Source of the DNA: Paenibacillus spongiae
GTDB lineage: Bacteria > Bacillota > Bacilli > Paenibacillales > Paenibacillaceae
Length of the DNA: 64,000 nt
Direction: 5' to 3'
Assembly (NCBI RefSeq): GCF_024734895.1
Contig: NZ_CP091430.1
Coordinates: 788,501-852,500, forward strand
Made by a program: the position numbers and the translations under genes. Below are positions 8,547 to 18,264 of the stretch, in pieces (the stretch's first letter is position 1; each line of letters starts with the position of its first letter). A model generated the notes under the pieces. That model searched no databases. It was not told where the DNA came from and saw nothing but the letters and a program-made list of their open reading frames with translations.

Positions 8547-9446
8547 ATGAAATCATTACTGTTTACGTTACGTAAGCAATGGCAATATCATGTTTTGTTA
8601 ATCCCCGCAGTTGTCGTGATATTTATATTCAATTACATCCCTCTATATGGACTTGTCATTGCATTTCAAAGATACAATCCGTCCATGGGCTTTAAGTCTC
8701 CTTGGGTCGGTCTCGACAATTTTATACGTGTGTTTAGCCAGCCCAACTTTGTACAGACAATTTGGAACACTTTATTCATAGCAGGGTTCCAAATTATAGG
8801 TGGTATTATTGTGCCTGTTGTGTTTTCACTCCTGCTCAACGAGGTGCGTAAAGTTTCGGCAAAGCGTGTTTTTCAAACAGTTATCTATTTGCCTTATTTT
8901 CTGTCTTGGGTTATCCTGGCAGGCGTTATGATTGATATTCTAAGTCGTGGGGGGATCATGAATACTTTCCTGTCTTTATTTGACATAGGGCCTATTTCAT
9001 TTTTAGGTGACCCGAAAACATTTCGATGGACGATGATTGTCTCAGAGATATGGAAAAGCTTTGGTTTCGGAACTGTTATTTTTCTGGCAGCGCTGACCAG
9101 TATAGACCCCGGTCTGTATGAATCAGCTATCGTGGACGGGGCAAAACGATGGAAGCAGACATGGTACATCACCATTCCTTCGATCATGCCCATAATTGTT
9201 CTGATGACCATTCTATCACTGGGAAACATATTGAACGCTGGTTTTGATCAGATTTACAACCTATACTCACCGATCGTTTATTCTACTGGTGATATCATTG
9301 ACACCTATGTGTACCGTTTGGGTATCCAGCAGGCTCAGTATTCAGTCGGTACGGCGGTTGGAATGTTCAAGTCCTTGATTGCAGCCTTTATGATTTCGAT
9401 GTCCTATTATCTTGCTGACAGGTTTGCCGGTTACAGGGTATTATAG
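8547..9446 (+). CDS. ABC sugar permease, LplB type
   Basis: 299 residues, ATG 8547 after AGGAGGA. Six membrane segments are expected, starting VLLIPAVVVIFIFNYIPLYG. The family signature is present: NYIPLYGLVIAFQRYNP near the N-terminus and the cytoplasmic EAA loop (YESAIVDGAKRWKQTWYITIP, in pieces) that contacts the ATPase. It ends in ADRFAGYRVL, typical of LplB-like proteins. It forms the channel together with the next gene product. Confidence 0.9.
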   Translation: MKSLLFTLRKQWQYHVLLIPAVVVIFIFNYIPLYGLVIAFQRYNPSMGFKSPWVGLDNFIRVFSQPNFVQTIWNTLFIAGFQIIGGIIVPVVFSLLLNEVRKVSAKRVFQTVIYLPYFLSWVILAGVMIDILSRGGIMNTFLSLFDIGPISFLGDPKTFRWTMIVSEIWKSFGFGTVIFLAALTSIDPGLYESAIVDGAKRWKQTWYITIPSIMPIIVLMTILSLGNILNAGFDQIYNLYSPIVYSTGDIIDTYVYRLGIQQAQYSVGTAVGMFKSLIAAFMISMSYYLADRFAGYRVL

Positions 9447-9491
9447 TTGTTTGTCTATTCATAGGATTTTGAAAATGGGGGGATTTAAGAC

Positions 9492-10382
9492 ATGGTGTAT
9501 TTTCGATCACCGGCTCGTACAGCTTTTGTTGTGTTTAATACGATCTTTTTATCTCTTACAGCTATTGCATGTATTATACCTTTCATTCATCTTTTGGCCA
9601 TATCATTCAGTGGATCTTCCGCTGTTGCAGCTGGCAGGGTTGTTTTCTGGCCTGTGGACTTTACGATCGTATCGTATGAATTCGCCTTCCGGGGTGGTAA
9701 GTTTTTACCAGCTTTGTGGGTAAGCATTTGGCGGGTGTTGCTTGGTGTGATCGTAAACCTTGTGCTGATTGTTATAACCGCCTATCCTCTCTCAAAGAAT
9801 AAGGACAAGGTTTTCGGGCGCAATATATATATGATGTACTTTGTCGTAACAATAATTATTAATGGGGGTTTGATCCCTACATATATAGTAGTCACAAAAC
9901 TTGGGCTTTTGAATAGTATATGGGCGTTGGTTCTGCCTGGAGCGCTGCCAATATTCAGCATGATCATAATGATGAACTTTATGAGAGGCCTGCCGGAAGA
10001 AATAGAGCAGGCTGCGATGATCGATGGTGCCGGAGTGTTTGCTACCTTGTTCCGTGTTATGCTGCCATTGTTGACTCCAGCGTTGGCGACAGTAGGTCTG
10101 TTTTCAGTCGTTAATCACTGGAACGATTGGTTTAGTGGATTGATTTACATGCAAGACAGCAAAAATTATCCTTTGCAGACTTATTTGCATACGCTGATCA
10201 TTAATTTTGAAGAAGTCATACGTATGGCTCAGGGCGACACTGCTAAGATTCTTGCTTACATGAATGTCCGCACAGGCCGGGCGGCTCAGTTGTTCCTTGC
10301 AACAATACCTATCTTGATGGTTTACCCATTCATCCAGAAATATTTCACTACAGGATTAGTCCTTGGAAGTGTTAAGGGCTAA
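9492..10382 (+). CDS. ABC sugar permease, YtcP/LplC type
   Basis: 296 residues, ATG 9492 after GGGGGGAT. A second permease half with six membrane segments. Family marks are AFVVFNTIFLSLTAIACIIPF at the start (in pieces), NGGLIPTYIVVTKLGLLNS, the EAA loop EQAAMIDGAGVFATLFRVMLP, HWNDWFSGLIYM, and the usual end PFIQKYFTTGLVLGSVKG. It is 45 bp downstream of the first permease. The operon ends at the terminator near 10585. Confidence 0.9.
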   Translation: MVYFRSPARTAFVVFNTIFLSLTAIACIIPFIHLLAISFSGSSAVAAGRVVFWPVDFTIVSYEFAFRGGKFLPALWVSIWRVLLGVIVNLVLIVITAYPLSKNKDKVFGRNIYMMYFVVTIIINGGLIPTYIVVTKLGLLNSIWALVLPGALPIFSMIIMMNFMRGLPEEIEQAAMIDGAGVFATLFRVMLPLLTPALATVGLFSVVNHWNDWFSGLIYMQDSKNYPLQTYLHTLIINFEEVIRMAQGDTAKILAYMNVRTGRAAQLFLATIPILMVYPFIQKYFTTGLVLGSVKG

Positions 10383-10538
10383 ATTGTGTAAACTGGTACT
10401 AGTGATACAAAGACATGCCTTATTAGTAATATTTTTCCTTTGAAGGATACTAAGTTGTCCGCCGCCGCATTATTTGGCGGGAAAAGGATAGGGATTCGGC
10501 ATTCGGTTTGGCGAAGCCAAACCGAGAAAAATACCGAC

Positions 10539-10585
10539 AATAGCCTAATCTCTTCTGTACAATGACGGAGGATTAGGCTATTTTT
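10539..10585 (+). terminator. Terminator of the importer operon
   Basis: TAGCCTAATC (10541-10550) pairs with GATTAGGCTA (10571-10580) and is followed by TTTTT. A second hairpin just upstream, CGGTTTGGC/GCCAAACCG (10504-10524, GAA loop), has no T run. Confidence 0.85.
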
Positions 10586-10691
10586 GTTTATAAAAAAGGA
10601 AGATGCTTCCGACCCTTAGGCGAGGACGCTCGGGTTCTTTACTTTTCCAGATGTGTTAAACTTACCATGTAAGTATTATCCAAATAAGCAG

Positions 10692-10805
10692 ATGAAACAT
10701 GCTTATATACAACAAAAACTAGTTAGAGATAAAATCCCTCAAATCATTGAAGCAAACGGAAAATCGTCGCGTAATCGCGGGGGCGAATTGTCAAGAGTCA
10801 AGTAA
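10692..10805 (+). pseudogene. N-terminal scrap of a MazG-like nucleotide pyrophosphohydrolase
   Basis: ATG 10692 encodes a 37-residue product containing QQKLVRDKIPQIIEANGKS. This is the start signature of the phosphoribosyl-ATP-pyrophosphohydrolase-like MazG family (KLVRDKIPEIIE..GK). The catalytic helices that follow are gone: after GKS the frame reads unrelated residues to TAA 10803-10805. It is the first of several scraps in this stretch. Confidence 0.6.
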
Positions 10806-10832
10806 AATAATGACCCAGGAGGGGTGTAACGT

Positions 10833-11578
10833 TTGAAAATAAAATATCGTATCGAAGATAATGTTCTTATGTCTAGCCTTAAAAAGGAATATGGGATACA
10901 GGCAGAAAGCATCCATTTCATTCCAGTCGGGGATTCGGCTTATTCTTACTGGGTGAATTGTGGGAACGGGGAACGGTACTATCTAAAATTATTTAATTAT
11001 CAAAATGATAGACAAAGAAGAAGTATTGAACGGCTGCAGCATTACTTACCCCTCACGTGGAGCATGTATCATAATAAGCTTTTTCAAAATCTTACATTCC
11101 CAATAAAAACACTCATGGGAGAGTTTGAAATTCATGTCGGAAACATAACCATCGTCTTATTTAATTTTATCGAAGGAGAGACATTGGCGGACGCATACCC
11201 TTTTTCGAAGGATATCCTTATAGAAATTGCTAGATCAGTGGCTTCAATTCATCGGATGACACCCTACATTGACCATACCATGCTGCTAACCGAAACATTT
11301 GATGATGGTGCTTGAAAATACGATAAATTTTGAAAATGATATCAAACAGGCTATGCGAGAACATGTTTTGGAAAAGAAAGAGCAGATATTTCTTCTTATG
11401 AATGATGTTCGTAGACTGCGCAGCCTAGCAATTACTGATTCTAAAGAAAGAGTATTATGTCACGGTGACATTTGGGGAGGGAATTTGATTCGTCATCAAA
11501 ATCAGCTGTATTTTCTTGATTGGGAATCAGCGATTCTTGCACCTCCTGAATATGATTTAGTTGGCTATGATGACGGAG
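10833..11578 (+). pseudogene. Aminoglycoside/spectinomycin phosphotransferase-like kinase, frameshifted and truncated
   Basis: TTG 10833 after AGGAGGGG opens a 160-residue frame with the N-lobe of an APH-fold kinase (YYLKLFNY, phosphate-transfer Lys). It stops at 11313-11315. The C-lobe continues in the frame starting about 11299: RVLCHGDIWGGNLIRHQN and LYFLDWESAILAPPEYDLVGY. These carry the catalytic HGD.....N and metal-binding D motifs. One frameshift near 11300 therefore splits an otherwise good gene. Homology ends sharply after PEYDLVGY at about 11575, where the sequence changes to a DNA-repair gene fragment. The C-terminal helices are missing. It is very probably dead. Confidence 0.65.
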
Positions 11579-11916
11579 GCGGATTTCGAGCGTTGGATCG
11601 ATGCGGCTTATTTCTACATGCTGTCGGATTTCGTGGTTGCGGTTACGTTGGCGGAGGCGTATATCGCACAAGAAGTAGCCGACAAATGGATCACAAGCGG
11701 CAAAGAACTGAAAATGTCGGCGGGCTGGAGCTGTTACTGCTGGCTTCTGGGCAGGATGCTCCCGAACGAACGAAATATGCGATGAATCAATTTATTTACA
11801 CGGTGGGCGTATCCTATGTGCCGCTTCATGATCTGGCGATCGAGACCGCGAAGGCGGTAGGTCCGGTCGAAGTCAATAAGGACAAGCCCAAAAGCAAGTT
11901 TCTGAACGCTTCCAAA
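11575..11916 (+). pseudogene. DNA alkylation repair (AlkD-like) enzyme, C-terminal scraps with internal deletion
   Basis: Starting at about 11571, frame two reads TEADFERWIDAAYFYMLSDF and VADKWITSGKELKMSAGWSC, matching the C-terminal half of AlkD-like proteins. It ends at LLGRMLPNER. The next family segment appears in another frame: RTKYAMNQFIYTVGVSYVPL and GPVEVNKDKPKSKFLNAS. About 20-25 codons between the two are missing. The HEAT-repeat N-terminal half is absent. The left edge is fused to the kinase remnant and the right edge to a membrane-protein remnant. Confidence 0.6.
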
Positions 11917-12424
11917 GGCCATTCAGCCAGACCGGAGCAGGCAGTGCCTGTGCTGACGGAACAAGAGGTTTACGCCTATACGGCTGCAAGACGAAGCTCC
12001 GGACTATGGATTGGTCTCGGCGTTTTTCTCTGCGCAAGCGGGTGGCGCTGCTGCTTGTTCTTGATACCCTATTCGAAAATAATACGATGATGTCGAATAA
12101 CGGTTCGATGGACATGGGCACGATGATGCTGGGGCTGGTCGGAATGTTCATGCTGTTCACCGTGGCAGTCGGGATGTTCATTCACAGCGGAATAAAGCTT
12201 GCGGGCTTCAAGAGTCTGGAGCAAGGTTTTCAGTTGCCATATGCGCTAAAAATGGAGCTTCAGCGCAGCCAAGTCCTTTACGCACCAACTTATCGCTTTT
12301 CTCTAATCACGGGCGTCTGCCTGCGCGTGCTGTCGCCCGCCTTGATCTTCGCGGCTGCATATGTCAACGATGACTTCACTCCTTTTGGAGTTGTGCTTCA
12401 AAGCCACATTACCAGATGCATCAA
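11917..12424 (+). pseudogene. Membrane-protein fragment, frameshifted and truncated at both ends
   Basis: The frame starts VLTEQEVYAYTAARRSSGLW and a hydrophobic segment GLGVFLCASG. A one-base shift near 12040 moves it to VALLLVLDTLF, then a second segment MGTMMLGLVGMFMLFTVAVG and FIHSGIKLAGFKSLEQGFQL. This resembles two-segment Paenibacillus membrane proteins with a cytoplasmic linker, but I cannot name the family. The end runs into a terminator at 12425, so the C-terminal part is also lost. Confidence 0.45.
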
Positions 12425-12461
12425 AGGCTCAAGCAATCATATGCTTGGGCCTAATTTTTTT
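12425..12461 (+). terminator. Intrinsic terminator
   Basis: AGGCTCAAGCA (12425-12435) pairs with TGCTTGGGCCT (12442-12452) with one G-T pair, followed by AATTTTTTT. It closes the run of gene scraps. Confidence 0.8.
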
Positions 12462-12823
12462 GTGTGTTTACATTCCGATAATCGATCTTTACATAAACTT
12501 CATTGCAGTCTTACATTAAGTTAACCTATTGAATATGGGAATAACGTACAATTTATTTTGTACGAAAAGAGAATTCGGGTTGTTTTAAATAAATTGTAGC
12601 AAGTATTTAATGAAAATTGAACAAAATATAAGGTGATTCCATGCATGAAAATCGCTGTTTGAGCCAAATCTTGCTATCTCGAAAGAGTTGAAGCGAACAT
12701 TCGCTTTCAATATGCTAGTTGGTTTTCCGAAGGGATGTGAGTATATTCATAGGACTCATTTGTTTCCATGACATAACAACGTACAAGTTAAGATGAAAAA
12801 ATAGTAGAAATGAGGATTGGCTA
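12462..12823. other. Intergenic stretch before the dockerin gene
   Basis: No gene is supported in these 360 bp. They contain an inverted repeat, CGTACAA(6 nt)TTGTACG at 12545-12564, which could be an operator for the downstream surface-protein genes. The sequence is AT-rich, as expected for a promoter region, but I could not assign boxes with confidence. Confidence 0.4.
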
Positions 12824-13876
12824 ATGAACAACGAACGAAACCAAACCATGCTGCGTCTAATCGGTTGTTTAGCGTTAGGCATGATGTTGATTTTCAACGC
12901 AGCATCTTTCATGCCTGTTGCCGAAGCAGCTTCCGGGCAGACGTTAACTCTGGACAAGCTTCACTACCTCAAAGGGGAAGCCATCACGCTTTCTTACACA
13001 GGTGCCGGCGCAAGCGGGACGGATTGGATCGGAATCTACAAAACCGGAGATGTTCCTCCAGGTGCCGGAGCATCGTTGAGATGGAGTTATTTAAAGACTG
13101 GAGACGGGAAAGTTAGTGTAAGCAATGGGCTGGCCCCAGGTACGTATGATGCGCTGTTCATGCTCGATGACGGGTATGAGATCGTGGATCGCAAGACATT
13201 CGAAGTCGTTGATCGCGTCTCTGTTACCGGGGTGACGCTGGATCAGCAGAACGTCATCATGACGGAAGGCGAAACGATCACATTGACGGCAACGGTTGCG
13301 CCGGCTAATGCGAACGATCCTCAAGTTTCGTGGACAAGCAGCGATTCTGCTGTATTATCTGTAACTGCAGCAGGCGGCAGCGCTTCGCTGATTGGCCTTA
13401 GTCCCGGGACGGCGACAGTAACGGTCACAACGGCTGACGGCAATTTTACAGCTGCTGCCAATGTGACGGTAGAGGCCGATTTGGCGCTGCAAAGCATTAT
13501 TGAAAGCGCTCAGGCTAAGTACGATGCAGCAGTGGAAGGTAACGAGGACGGTCTGTACGCAGCTGGCTCCAAAGCGCAATTGCAGTCGGCTATCGCCGCA
13601 GCCAATGAGACAGCAAACGATGCGGACGCTGCCGAGGAGCAGGTGAAAAGTGCGAAAGCGGCATTGAAAGCAGCTATTCAACGGTTTAACAAGCAGCAAA
13701 TCAGCGCAGATATCAATGGAGACGGAAGAATCTCGGTTGGAGACGTGGCGATTGTTGCAGGAGGATATGGCAAGCAACCCGATCAAGCGGGCTGGAATGA
13801 AAAAATCGATGTGAATCATGACGGCAAGGTTGATCTTGCAGACCTTCAAATCGTAGCAAAAGCGACTAAGAAATAA
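12824..13876 (+). CDS. Secreted dockerin protein with Ig-like (BIG2) domain
   Basis: 350 residues, ATG 12824 after a weak GAGG. Signal peptide to about residue 32 (FMPVAEAAS). Residues 35-128 form a beta-sandwich (HYLKGEAITLSYTGAGASGT, GIYKTGDVPP) like the N-terminal domain of some secreted phosphoesterases. Residues 129-220 are a BIG2 fold (VTLDQQNVIMTEGETITLTA). Residues 222-290 are an Ala-rich three-helix FIVAR-like module. Residues 295-345 are a type I dockerin with two calcium loops (DINGDGRISVGD and DVNHDGKVDLAD). Dockerins plug into cohesins, and the next gene, 20 bp downstream, carries a cohesin. No catalytic domain is recognised, so it may be an adaptor or lectin-like partner. Confidence 0.85.
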   Translation: MNNERNQTMLRLIGCLALGMMLIFNAASFMPVAEAASGQTLTLDKLHYLKGEAITLSYTGAGASGTDWIGIYKTGDVPPGAGASLRWSYLKTGDGKVSVSNGLAPGTYDALFMLDDGYEIVDRKTFEVVDRVSVTGVTLDQQNVIMTEGETITLTATVAPANANDPQVSWTSSDSAVLSVTAAGGSASLIGLSPGTATVTVTTADGNFTAAANVTVEADLALQSIIESAQAKYDAAVEGNEDGLYAAGSKAQLQSAIAAANETANDADAAEEQVKSAKAALKAAIQRFNKQQISADINGDGRISVGDVAIVAGGYGKQPDQAGWNEKIDVNHDGKVDLADLQIVAKATKK

Positions 13877-13895
13877 ATATGGAGGTTTCACTCTA

Positions 13896-16800
13896 ATGAA
13901 AAGAATGTTATCCTTTACGCTCGCATTAGCGATGATAGTCGTTATGCTATCGCCTGCCGCAAGCGCAGAAGTCCTCAACACAAATGCAGACTCCCTCATG
14001 GCATCGTTTAAATTCGACAATGACTTGAAGAACGATGTTGATCAAGAGGATTTGATTGCAAAAGGAAATTATAGCTTTGTAGACGGTGTATGGCCTGGAA
14101 CAAAAGCGCTGCACATAGAAAGTGGAAACGGCAATTATGTCGGTACGAAGCAAAGCTTGAAATTTGGTGATGATAGTTTTACCGTATCCTTCTGGTATAA
14201 GGGGGACACGAATGATAATCAGGTCATCTTATCCAATAAGGATTTCAGTAACGGCTCTAACGCAGGCTGGGCGATTCATACTTCAGCGAATTCGATCAAA
14301 ATGAATTTGGGCTTCCCGACCGCAAAAGACAAGAACATTACTTTCGGACGCAACACATTCAATGCTTCCGATTGGCGTCATGTCACCTATGTAGTAGACC
14401 GAGAAAAAATGCTCGCATCGATGTATATCGATGGTTACGAAATGGCTCAAACGACGCTGAAGCTCGGCTCGTTGGATACGTCGAACCCATTGAATATCGG
14501 ATCTGACGGATTGGGCAACCTTGGCGGTAATGCATTCGATATCGCGGAGCTGAAGATCTGGAAAGACGCATTCAGCAGCGATGTAGTGAAAGAGCATTAT
14601 ACTAGTTATGGTGTAAATAAAGTAGATTTGACCGCACTTAACGACGCAGTAGCAGAAGCCAATGCAATCATTACAGGCGGCCTCGGCAATGGCTACAGCC
14701 AAACTGATTTCGATTATTTGAACAAGGTGTTTACGACCGCAAGTACGGTTTCAACATCGCAAAACGAGAAATTATATACACAGGAAACGATCCATTACTA
14801 CGAACGTGAACTAAACAACGCAATCTTTATCTATCAAAAAAGCAACAAAACATCAACCCCGGCTGATTTGAACATGATTGTGGACAGCGACACGGAAATC
14901 AGCGCTAACCCTGCTGCCGTCGAGCGCGTGGAAAAAGGCTTTAGAAAAGAGCTGGAATTATTCCCGCAAGCGGACGTTCTGTTTATTCCCGGCGACGTTA
15001 CCGGCGGTAACAATGCGAACGAATATGTGTGGATGAATGAGCTGACAGGCGTCTACAATAAACTTGCGGATGAAGGCCTATTTGACCGTACGAAGCTGTT
15101 AATGATTCGAGGCAACCATGATATGGGCGGCGCAGAAAAATTTATTCCTGTCGGTTCGGCGGGCGCGTGGAACGAAACTACGCAAACATATGATAACAAT
15201 TTCTTTAAAGATGCTTATCGGGTCAATGTAAAAGGATTTAATTTTGTAGGCTTTGACGGAAACTATGATGACAACAACACGTCTGGAAAAGCCAAAAACT
15301 TCCTTGACCAAATTACAAAAGAACCGGATTACGATCCAGCAAAACCGATCTTTGTCTCTTCTCACTTCCCTGTAAGCGGAACAGTGTGGTCCTCGGCATG
15401 GAGCAGCGGGGCAAGTAATAATGTAGGCAAATATATTGCGGACAATCATTTGTCGCAAGTATTCTATATGTCCGGTCATACGCATTACGACCCGACTGAC
15501 GAACGTTCTATCTATCAAGGTGCGGCTACGTTTTTCGAAGCCGGCGGAACGTCATATTCCAGCTATATTGATGGCGGTCCGTACGGCGGCTATATTGAAG
15601 GCGCGTATATCAATTACAAAGTCACACCTCGCATCGCGAATTTCTTAGAGGTGTACGGTTCGAAGATTATTATCAAACAGTATAATTTGAGCACCGAACA
15701 ATTTGTAGGCGTACCTTTTGTAGCAACTGTTGGCGAAGGCAAGGATGCCTTTACGTACAACAAGAGCGATACAAAAGAACTCATCGCGCCGCAATTTGAT
15801 GAGGGTATTACGATCAAATCCTTCGAAAACAACGAACTTACTTTTACAATGAAGCAAGCGACTGACAATGTTCGTGTGTTGGAATACAATGTTCAGCTGA
15901 TCAACAAGCTGACGGGAGAAGTGGACAAATCGTTCAACAGTCTTTCGCTGCCGATGGACCAGCCATTCGATGAATATCGAGAATACAAGCTGACTGGCTT
16001 GTCGCCGATTACTCCGTATACACTGCGAGTATTCGCTGCGGATTCCATGTATAACCGTTCGTCGCAGGACGTTGACATTACGCCTCAAGGGGTTAATTTA
16101 GAGAGCATCACGGCACCTGCTGACAAAACGGGTGCGGCAGTCGGAGCGGCGAAGACGGCAGACGCTCTTGGTTTGCCGAAAACGGTGAAATTGGTTACCG
16201 ATGGCGGCGATGGCGATGCCAAAGTGACATGGGATGTAGAGTCTTCGAAATATGATCCTGCTTTAATGACTGTACAGACTTTCACTGTAAACGGAACGGT
16301 AACTTTGCCGGTTGGAGTGGCAAATCCGAATAACGTACCTTTGATAACAAGCATTAAAGTAACGGTTGAAAAGATCCCGCAGTCGCAAATGACGGCAACG
16401 GCGACAAGTGAGGAAATAGTTGAAGAAAATAATTCAGCATCCCTGGCGATTGACGGAAATTCGCAAACTTTCTGGCATACAAAGTGGGATAAATCGGATG
16501 TACTTCCTCAATCGATCACTTTGGACCTCGGGGGAACTTACAACATTAGTAAGTTGACGTATTTGCCGCGAGCGTCTGCGCTTAATGGGGTTATTACGAC
16601 TTATAATATCTATGTAAGTACGGATGGAGTGACCTTTACCAAGGTTGCAAGCGGAGATTGGGCAAAGGACAATGCGGAGAAAGCAGCGACTTTTGATCCG
16701 ACAGATGCATCATTTATCAAGCTCGAAGCAACGGCAGGTGCTAATGGTTGGGCATCGGCTGCAGAGATCAACGTATTTTTGGAACCGGGTCCTTCTGAAA

Positions 16801-18230
16801 AACCGCACGCGGTTATTACCGGACTGGAACAGGTGAAAGCTGGCGAAGCGTTCGATCTGACGATGGAACTGAACGGCGATATGAAAAACGAGCACCAGTC
16901 GGTGTTTTCCCAAGAGTTTACGCTTCACTATGATCCGACGATGCTGCATCTTGATTCGATTACATCACTGAAAGACGGATTCCAAGTCATCGATCAATCG
17001 GAGACAGTGCCGGGACAAATCTGGGTTACGGCTGCCAGCTTGGGTGTGAATGTGCCTGCCCAAGGCGAAATGCTAGCTTTTAAATTTATGGCTAAAGCTG
17101 GAGCGCAAGCTTCTGCTAAGACGACTGTATCGATCGATAATGTTGTAATTGCAAACGAACAGGGGAAAGAGCTGCAGGTAGCCGGTGCCTCCCATGAGGT
17201 AACCGTGTCAGAGGAAGGCGGTCAAGTTGGCACAATTCCTGCCGTACCTACAGGTTTGAAAGCGACAGCAGCAAGTATGTCGCAAATCAACGTAACATGG
17301 AACCATTCAGCAGACGCAACAGGTTATGACTTGATGGTGGATGGAGTTATTCAAACGGATATTGCAAATCCATTCACACATACAGGTCTTGCAGCAAACA
17401 CAAGCCACACCTATAAGGTGAGAGCTAAAAATTCGGCAGGAGCTAGTGAATGGAGCACACCGGTAACGGTAAGCACTCAGAGCTATACGCCGTCGATGCC
17501 GACGCCAGAACCAACACCTGAGCCTAAGCCTGAACCAACACCAGAACCAACGCCAGAACCAACAGATCATATATTCAACAGCAATATTATTAATGCAGCA
17601 AACTTAATTGATGCGATTAAGTCCAGGGTAGAGGAAGCCAAGAAATCTAATGATAAGATTGACCTGGCTGACTTGAAAGGACACTGGGCTGAAAAGACCC
17701 TTGCTACGTTTGTGAAACTGCAAGTGATCGTTGGGTTTGAGGATGGCATGTTCCGTCCGAACAGTCCAATCACACGCGCTGAGTTTGCAGCGATCATCGC
17801 TCGCGTCTTCGATATCAACGGCGGCGGCGCTCAAGATGCGGCTGTACTGAGCGACATTAACAGTCATTGGGCTAAAAACGCGATTAATAACCTTGCAAGT
17901 GCAGGCGTTATTAACGGATACGGTGACGGAACGTTCAAGCCGAACAAAACGATCAGCCGCGAAGAAATGGTCATCATTCTGTCCCGTATTGTCAGCTTGA
18001 ATGAAGTTGACAAAGATGATTCCAAAGGCAACTTCACGGATATGTCAAGCGCGAGCTCCTTTGCCATGAATCAAATTAAGGATGCGGCACAAGCTGGCAT
18101 CATTAGCGGCAAGCCAAATGGGATATTTGATCCGAAAGGCAGCTCCACACGTGCTGAGGCTATGACGATCATTCTGAATGCATTGAACCTTAATGATCCA
18201 ATTAAAACACTCTTGAACAGCTTGAACTAA
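13896..18230 (+). CDS. SLH-anchored metallophosphoesterase with LamG, discoidin, cohesin and Fn3 domains
   Basis: 1,444 residues, ATG 13896 after GGAGGT. After a signal peptide (to about 24) come a LamG/concanavalin-like domain (30-230) and a helical linker. A calcineurin-like phosphoesterase follows (about 320-620) with LFIPGDVTGG, MIRGNHDMGG, VSSHFPVSG and MSGHTHYDP; the first metal motif reads VDSDTEI where DxH is usual. Then an Ig-like domain (705-825), an F5/8 type C carbohydrate-binding domain (828-963), a cohesin (970-1106; QEFTLHYDPTMLHLDSI), Fn3 (1113-1198), a Pro/Glu/Thr linker and three SLH domains (1245-1440). It is inferred to sit on the wall polymer, bind glycan, hydrolyse a phosphoester and hold dockerin partners such as the preceding gene product. 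Confidence 0.88.
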   Translation: MKRMLSFTLALAMIVVMLSPAASAEVLNTNADSLMASFKFDNDLKNDVDQEDLIAKGNYSFVDGVWPGTKALHIESGNGNYVGTKQSLKFGDDSFTVSFWYKGDTNDNQVILSNKDFSNGSNAGWAIHTSANSIKMNLGFPTAKDKNITFGRNTFNASDWRHVTYVVDREKMLASMYIDGYEMAQTTLKLGSLDTSNPLNIGSDGLGNLGGNAFDIAELKIWKDAFSSDVVKEHYTSYGVNKVDLTALNDAVAEANAIITGGLGNGYSQTDFDYLNKVFTTASTVSTSQNEKLYTQETIHYYERELNNAIFIYQKSNKTSTPADLNMIVDSDTEISANPAAVERVEKGFRKELELFPQADVLFIPGDVTGGNNANEYVWMNELTGVYNKLADEGLFDRTKLLMIRGNHDMGGAEKFIPVGSAGAWNETTQTYDNNFFKDAYRVNVKGFNFVGFDGNYDDNNTSGKAKNFLDQITKEPDYDPAKPIFVSSHFPVSGTVWSSAWSSGASNNVGKYIADNHLSQVFYMSGHTHYDPTDERSIYQGAATFFEAGGTSYSSYIDGGPYGGYIEGAYINYKVTPRIANFLEVYGSKIIIKQYNLSTEQFVGVPFVATVGEGKDAFTYNKSDTKELIAPQFDEGITIKSFENNELTFTMKQATDNVRVLEYNVQLINKLTGEVDKSFNSLSLPMDQPFDEYREYKLTGLSPITPYTLRVFAADSMYNRSSQDVDITPQGVNLESITAPADKTGAAVGAAKTADALGLPKTVKLVTDGGDGDAKVTWDVESSKYDPALMTVQTFTVNGTVTLPVGVANPNNVPLITSIKVTVEKIPQSQMTATATSEEIVEENNSASLAIDGNSQTFWHTKWDKSDVLPQSITLDLGGTYNISKLTYLPRASALNGVITTYNIYVSTDGVTFTKVASGDWAKDNAEKAATFDPTDASFIKLEATAGANGWASAAEINVFLEPGPSEKPHAVITGLEQVKAGEAFDLTMELNGDMKNEHQSVFSQEFTLHYDPTMLHLDSITSLKDGFQVIDQSETVPGQIWVTAASLGVNVPAQGEMLAFKFMAKAGAQASAKTTVSIDNVVIANEQGKELQVAGASHEVTVSEEGGQVGTIPAVPTGLKATAASMSQINVTWNHSADATGYDLMVDGVIQTDIANPFTHTGLAANTSHTYKVRAKNSAGASEWSTPVTVSTQSYTPSMPTPEPTPEPKPEPTPEPTPEPTDHIFNSNIINAANLIDAIKSRVEEAKKSNDKIDLADLKGHWAEKTLATFVKLQVIVGFEDGMFRPNSPITRAEFAAIIARVFDINGGGAQDAAVLSDINSHWAKNAINNLASAGVINGYGDGTFKPNKTISREEMVIILSRIVSLNEVDKDDSKGNFTDMSSASSFAMNQIKDAAQAGIISGKPNGIFDPKGSSTRAEAMTIILNALNLNDPIKTLLNSLN

Positions 18231-18264
18231 TCCTCACCTGTTGAGGAGGTAAGATTTAACAAGC

